Below, in pieces: positions 60,830 through 64,000 of a stretch of 64,000 nt of DNA. The stretch covers positions 45,571-109,570 of the forward strand of contig CAZWSI010000004.1 of NCBI GenBank assembly GCA_964636405.1. The letters are read 5' to 3'. How positions within the stretch are numbered: the first letter of the stretch is position 1; each line of letters opens with the position of its first letter. This stretch comes from CAZKGE01 sp964636405 (lineage in GTDB: Bacteria; Bacillota; Clostridia; Christensenellales; CAG-138). Position numbers and translations under genes: made by a program. The notes under the pieces were generated by a model. It ran no database searches. It was not told where the DNA came from and saw only the letters and a program-made list of their open reading frames with translations.

Positions 60830-61758
60830 CCATGAAGGACGCGGCGGCCTCAATTGGCGCGCTTGCGCGCTGCGCGCTGCTTGCGGAGGCGGAGGCGGCG
60901 CCCAAGCCCGGACTGGTGGACCCAGTGACAAGCGGCGCTCACCCGGATATGGATATATCGACCTTTCGCGCGAGCGCGGCGGCGCTCGAACCCTTCTTTA
61001 TCGCCTTTGCCCGGCGCGGGCTGGTTGCGCGCGGCGCGCCGCCGGACGCGCTGCTTGCCGGAATCCGTCCGCTTGGGTTAGAAGCCGAGGCGGCCATGCT
61101 GCAAGCCACGGGCGGGATCAATACGCACAAGGGCGCGATTTTTTTGTTCGGCGTGCTCTGCTTCGCCTGTGGGCGGCTCGCATCCGAAGGCGCGCCGCTT
61201 ACGGCGGACGCAGCCTGCGGCGAAGCGGCGCGTCTCGCGCGGCCGGCGCTTGCGGAGCTCCCCGCCCTTGCGAGCGCTATGCACGAATCGAGCGTTACGC
61301 TCGAATCGGGCGTTATGCTCGAATCGGGCGCTACGCTCGAATCGAGCGTTACGCACGGCCTGCGCGCTTACCGCCTGACGGGTGCGCGGGGCGCGCGGGG
61401 CGAGGCTGCGGAGGGCTTTCCGCACGTGCGCGCGCTTTCGCTGCCCGCGTACCGCGCGCTTCTCTCGTCAGGCGTGAGCGAGAACGACGCGCTCTGCCAT
61501 ACGCTGATGACGTTGATTGCGGCTGTGGACGACACCAACGCGCTCGCGCGCGGCGGGACGGCGGGCGCGGCCTATGCGCGCGCGGCGGCGGCGGATTTTC
61601 TCGCGCGCTTCGGCGGCTATCCGGGAAGCGCGGCCTGGCGCGCGGCGCTTACCGTCATGGACGCGGATTTTGCCGCGCGCAAGCTCACGCACGGCGGCTG
61701 CGCCGACCTCCTTGCGGTCACCTGGTTTTTGAACGCGCTGGAGCAATCCGCCCTGTAA
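60826..61758 (+). CDS. citG: CitG, triphosphoribosyl-dephospho-CoA synthase (310 aa) with repeat insertion
   Basis: Makes the citrate lyase prosthetic-group precursor from ATP and dephospho-CoA. EAAPKPGLVDPVTSGAHPDM, GGINTHKGAIFLFG and the C-terminal GGCADLLAVTWFL are diagnostic. A run of ES(S/G)xxL hexapeptides (about 154-177), from an 18-bp minisatellite, is inserted between conserved blocks. ATG at 60826 has AAAGG 6 nt upstream. Confidence 0.9.
   Translation: MTMKDAAASIGALARCALLAEAEAAPKPGLVDPVTSGAHPDMDISTFRASAAALEPFFIAFARRGLVARGAPPDALLAGIRPLGLEAEAAMLQATGGINTHKGAIFLFGVLCFACGRLASEGAPLTADAACGEAARLARPALAELPALASAMHESSVTLESGVMLESGATLESSVTHGLRAYRLTGARGARGEAAEGFPHVRALSLPAYRALLSSGVSENDALCHTLMTLIAAVDDTNALARGGTAGAAYARAAAADFLARFGGYPGSAAWRAALTVMDADFAARKLTHGGCADLLAVTWFLNALEQSAL
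61285..61356 (+). repeat. 18-bp minisatellite inside citG (four copies)
   Basis: Units such as GAATCGAGCGTTACGCTC repeat every 18 bp at 61285, 61303, 61321 and 61339 with one to three differences. In-frame, so copy-number change would add or remove six residues. Confidence 0.95.
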
Positions 61759-61789
61759 GGGGCGCACTGTAAGCGGGAAAGGATGCGGA

Positions 61790-62251
61790 ATGCCGGTTAT
61801 CGAGATACGCCCCTATACGGAAGCGGATTGGGCTGCAATCATGGAAATCCACGACCTTGCACGGCCGCTCGAGCTGCACGCGGCACGGCTTGACGAGGCG
61901 TTTGTGCCGCTGCGAGAGGCGGCCCTTCGCGAGGGGCTGTTCGATTACACGGTCGAGGTTGCCGTGCTGGACGGCCGCGCGGCGGGCTTTGCCGCCTATT
62001 CCGAGGACGAGCTTGCGTGGCTGTACGTACGCCCGGACTGCATGCGCAGGGGCGTGGGCGCGCGGTTGGTTGCGCGCGTGGTTTCCGCGCGTCCCGGCAG
62101 GACGCTTTCCGTCGAGGTGCTGGAGGGCAACGAGCCCGCGCGCGCGCTGTATGAAAAGCTGGGCTTTGCGCAAACGGGTATGGCGGAGGGCGCTATGCCG
62201 GGAAACGAGCGTTTTCATGTGCGCGTTTCCCGCATGGAGCGGCCATGCTGA
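61790..62251 (+). CDS. GNAT-family N-acetyltransferase (153 aa)
   Basis: A single GNAT domain: IEIRPYTEADWAAIMEIHD at the N-terminus, the acetyl-CoA motif LYVRPDCMRRGVGARLVARV and VLEGNEPARALYEKLGF. Substrate unknown. AAAGG lies about 8 nt before the ATG. It follows citG by 31 nt and may be co-transcribed. Confidence 0.88.
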   Translation: MPVIEIRPYTEADWAAIMEIHDLARPLELHAARLDEAFVPLREAALREGLFDYTVEVAVLDGRAAGFAAYSEDELAWLYVRPDCMRRGVGARLVARVVSARPGRTLSVEVLEGNEPARALYEKLGFAQTGMAEGAMPGNERFHVRVSRMERPC

Positions 62252-62314
62252 AGGCCCGCCGCAACAGGCCGCAAGGCGACACCGGGTAGTTTGCATAAAC
62301 GGACAGCAGGCGGG

Positions 62315-62545
62315 TTATCCCTCCTTTTTGAAGAACTCCGTTCCCAGAATCAACAAGCCCAAAACCAAAAGCAGGATAGAGCCGCTGAAGGGGAGCGTCA
62401 TGCCCAGCTCCGAAACGGTCGTGAGAAACCTTCCCGGCGGCGTTGACCAACTCGAGGTCAGATTGTTTCCCGCAAACAGTATGACGGCAAGCCCCCATAT
62501 GGTTCCCAGCAGAGCTGAAAAGCCGCCGATCATCGCTTTTTTCAT
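62315..62545 (-). CDS. small two-helix membrane protein (76 aa)
   Basis: Two hydrophobic segments (about 4-26 and 51-70) flank a polar loop (NNLTSSWSTPPGRFLTTVSE) and the protein ends in a basic TEFFKKEG. CCAAGG lies 8 nt before the ATG, and a good promoter is present upstream. No family is recognised. Confidence 0.72.
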   Translation of the reverse strand: MKKAMIGGFSALLGTIWGLAVILFAGNNLTSSWSTPPGRFLTTVSELGMTLPFSGSILLLVLGLLILGTEFFKKEG

Positions 62546-62625
62546 TTTTATGACCTTGGCTCTTGCAAAGCAAAAGCGCCTTTCCTTGAAATGCCTGCGA
62601 GCATGCCTTGCCGGCTGCTTACCAG

Positions 62626-62654
62626 AGCATAGCAGAAAGCCCGGCCCCTGTAAA
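62626..62654 (-). promoter_or_regulatory. promoter of the 76-aa membrane protein gene
   Basis: Reverse strand TTTACA, 17 bp, TATGCT, about 80 bp before the start codon. Confidence 0.45.
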
Positions 62655-62666
62655 GGCTGCGCGAAA

Positions 62667-62692
62667 GGAGCGCTCCCTCGCGGAAGCGCTCC
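62667..62692 (-). terminator. hairpin after the inositol-pathway gene
   Basis: GGAGCGCT/AGCGCTCC (8 bp) with a 10-nt loop, 22 bp downstream of the creatininase-family gene. On the reverse strand only TTT follows, so termination may be partial. Confidence 0.5.
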
Positions 62693-62713
62693 TTGTGTGT
62701 TTGTTCCCGTTGC

Positions 62714-63835
62714 TTAGTCGATGAAGATGCCGCGGCGCGGGAGCTCGTGAATGGACTTCCAGCCTTCGGACTGGGGCTCGCGCAGACAGGGCTCGATCTC
62801 CTCCATCGGACGGAAGGTGAACTTCGTGGGATCCGGCACCTGGCCGGCCGGATACGCGGTGATGATATCGTCGCACATGCAGGTGAGGTACTCGCAGATG
62901 GCGGCGATGGCGCGCTTCACGCGGCGCGGGTCCGCGCGGGTCGGACGGCCGACAACGCCCTCGGGGGTGCTGAAGCGCTCGATCCAGGCCGCGCCCTCGG
63001 CTTCCTGCCAACGGTTCGGGCGATGGAAGGAGTCCACAGAGCCGTCATAGAAGCCGCCCTGCAGATAACCGAAGTTCTTCGGCAGCGCGTCGACGCAAAC
63101 GCTCATATCGACCATCTCGGGGAACATGAGCAGCGCCGCGCTCGTCTCGGACTCGTCGGCATGGATGAACGGCGTGGTGACGAAATCGGGACGCTCGTCG
63201 CCCAGAGGATAGAAGAACTCGCGAACCGCGCGGTGCCATTCCACAACGGTGGCAAAGCCCGGCAGCTGATAACGCTTGAAGAACTCCTGCACGGCGCTCT
63301 CCATCATCCAGTCCTGACCGTGGTTGTTGACCAGAATGATCTTGCGGAAGCCGTCGTCCCAGAGGCCAGCCATCACGTCGGTGAGGGTGTTGATGATCGT
63401 CGTTTCGGAGATCATAACCGTGCCCGGCATGCCGAGGTGGTGATAGGGGTGTCCGCCGTAGTTCATGGGCGGATAGGCCACCGATACTTCGCAGCCCATC
63501 TTCGCGGTCTTGCGGCGCACGGCCTCGCAGATGAACTGAACCATCAGCGTGTCGAGGCCGGAGGGGTTCTGCGCGCCGTGGTTCTCGGTCGAGCCGATCG
63601 GAACCAGCACGATATCGTTCTTGCGGCGCTTCTCAATGAGCTTGGCGCGCGGCGTGGTCTGGATGTAGGTGTTCGGCATGCCCATCTCGAGGGGGCTGCC
63701 AATGCCGTAATCGTCCAGAATCGCCTGGATCTCCTCCTCGGAGGCGTCCCAGATGCGCTTTTTGAGCTGGCCGACTTTGTTATCCTCAAAGAAGATATTC
63801 GGATACTCGGTGGTCAGATACTTGGTATATGCCAT
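62714..63835 (-). CDS. iolN: creatininase-family hydrolase, probable IolN (3-dehydro-scyllo-inosose hydrolase) (373 aa)
   Basis: Metal-dependent ring-opening hydrolase fold: VPIGSTENHGAQNPSGLDTL carries the Glu, His and Asp ligands, followed by NYGGHPYHHLGMPGT, LVNNHGQDWM and HADESETSAAL. An N-terminal extension of about 75 residues distinguishes it from creatininase and fits the enzyme that opens 3-dehydro-scyllo-inosose in anaerobic inositol breakdown. A zinc dehydrogenase end lies 30 nt upstream, matching iolM-iolN order. AAAGGAG RBS lies before the ATG. Confidence 0.85.
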   Translation of the reverse strand: MAYTKYLTTEYPNIFFEDNKVGQLKKRIWDASEEEIQAILDDYGIGSPLEMGMPNTYIQTTPRAKLIEKRRKNDIVLVPIGSTENHGAQNPSGLDTLMVQFICEAVRRKTAKMGCEVSVAYPPMNYGGHPYHHLGMPGTVMISETTIINTLTDVMAGLWDDGFRKIILVNNHGQDWMMESAVQEFFKRYQLPGFATVVEWHRAVREFFYPLGDERPDFVTTPFIHADESETSAALLMFPEMVDMSVCVDALPKNFGYLQGGFYDGSVDSFHRPNRWQEAEGAAWIERFSTPEGVVGRPTRADPRRVKRAIAAICEYLTCMCDDIITAYPAGQVPDPTKFTFRPMEEIEPCLREPQSEGWKSIHELPRRGIFID

Positions 63836-63865
63836 GGTCTGCTCCTTTCAGGTCGGTCGTTGCGC

Positions 63866-64000
63866 TTAGTCCATCACGCAGGTGATCTTCATGTTTGTGC
63901 GATCGGTCTGCAGCGCGAGGATGTTCTCGGGAACCTCGTCGAGGGTGATCTTCTTGGTGATCATGGGCAGCATGTTCATGCCGGAGGCCATGCTCTCGAT
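63866..64000 (-). CDS. C-terminal fragment of a zinc dehydrogenase, probable scyllo-inosose 3-dehydrogenase
   Basis: Only the last 44 residues lie in the window, ending KITLDEVPENILALQT...MKITCVMD. The TKKITLDEVPENI segment is the usual C-terminal helix of zinc-dependent medium-chain dehydrogenases. With iolN directly downstream, it is probably IolM, which oxidises scyllo-inosose at C3. The N-terminus and zinc ligands are outside the window. Confidence 0.7.
   Translation of the reverse strand: MESMASGMNMLPMITKKITLDEVPENILALQTDRTNMKITCVMD

Overview
The window is GC-rich DNA (except one AT-rich island near 56.9-57.7 kb) densely packed with short-gapped operons. Gene content points to an anaerobic, spore-forming Firmicute of class Clostridia, probably a gut lineage. 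The evidence is a CwlJ-like cortex hydrolase next to a GerQ-like coat protein, a cobalamin riboswitch before a B12 ABC transporter, citrate-lyase maturation factors, a fragment of the anaerobic inositol pathway and strong AGGAGG-type ribosome binding sites. No rRNA, tRNA, CRISPR array, phage or insertion sequence was recognised. Species assignment is not possible by eye.

Layout. 0-11 kb: the end of rsgA, then a 2,260-residue cytosolic PAS/GGDEF/EAL/GAF protein, a tiny membrane protein, a DUF4349 lipoprotein and a GNAT-like protein. 11-19.3 kb: a six-gene operon (FGGY sugar kinase, Pot-type binding protein, fused Pot-type permease, ATPase, class I aldolase, zinc dehydrogenase) with a divergent XRE regulator and three copies of a putative operator. 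Its substrate is unknown and it is the best candidate here for an undescribed pathway. 19.3-22.5 kb: cobalamin riboswitch and btuFCD. 22.5-29.9 kb: tsaD, a TIGR01906 membrane protein, a hypothetical membrane-anchored protein, a TGS-uridine kinase, dapF, a ModE-like HTH and a GNAT. 30-38.5 kb: GtrA, YbaK, GltS, a PlsC-like acyltransferase with a zinc ribbon, an MFS carrier, a GH2 glycosidase, a ThiF enzyme, DUF2752 and a zinc-ribbon CD225 protein.

38.5-43 kb: cwlJ/gerQ, an SH3-PG-binding-NlpC/P60 hydrolase, a TSCPD protein, acyltransferase 3, and an XRE repeat protein preceded by a 35-codon ORF. 43-49.7 kb: a tightly overlapping operon of MprF-like protein, methyltransferase, tandem RluA-type pseudouridine synthase, TcdA, polysaccharide deacetylase and phosphoglucomutase. 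49.7-53.2 kb: the conserved prmA-rsmE-mtaB-HIT operon. 53.3-56.9 kb: YczE/YitT-like protein, MscS, rlmH and an anion transporter. 57-60 kb: a frameshifted secreted CHAP/Ig-repeat protein on an AT-rich leader. 60-64 kb: citX, citG, GNAT, a small membrane protein, iolN and the end of a probable iolM.

Two themes cut across the regions. At least four genes place a TATACT -10 box exactly six bases before the start codon, with no Shine-Dalgarno sequence, so leaderless mRNAs appear common here. Two housekeeping genes (tcdA and citG) carry in-frame minisatellites (15 bp and 18 bp units).
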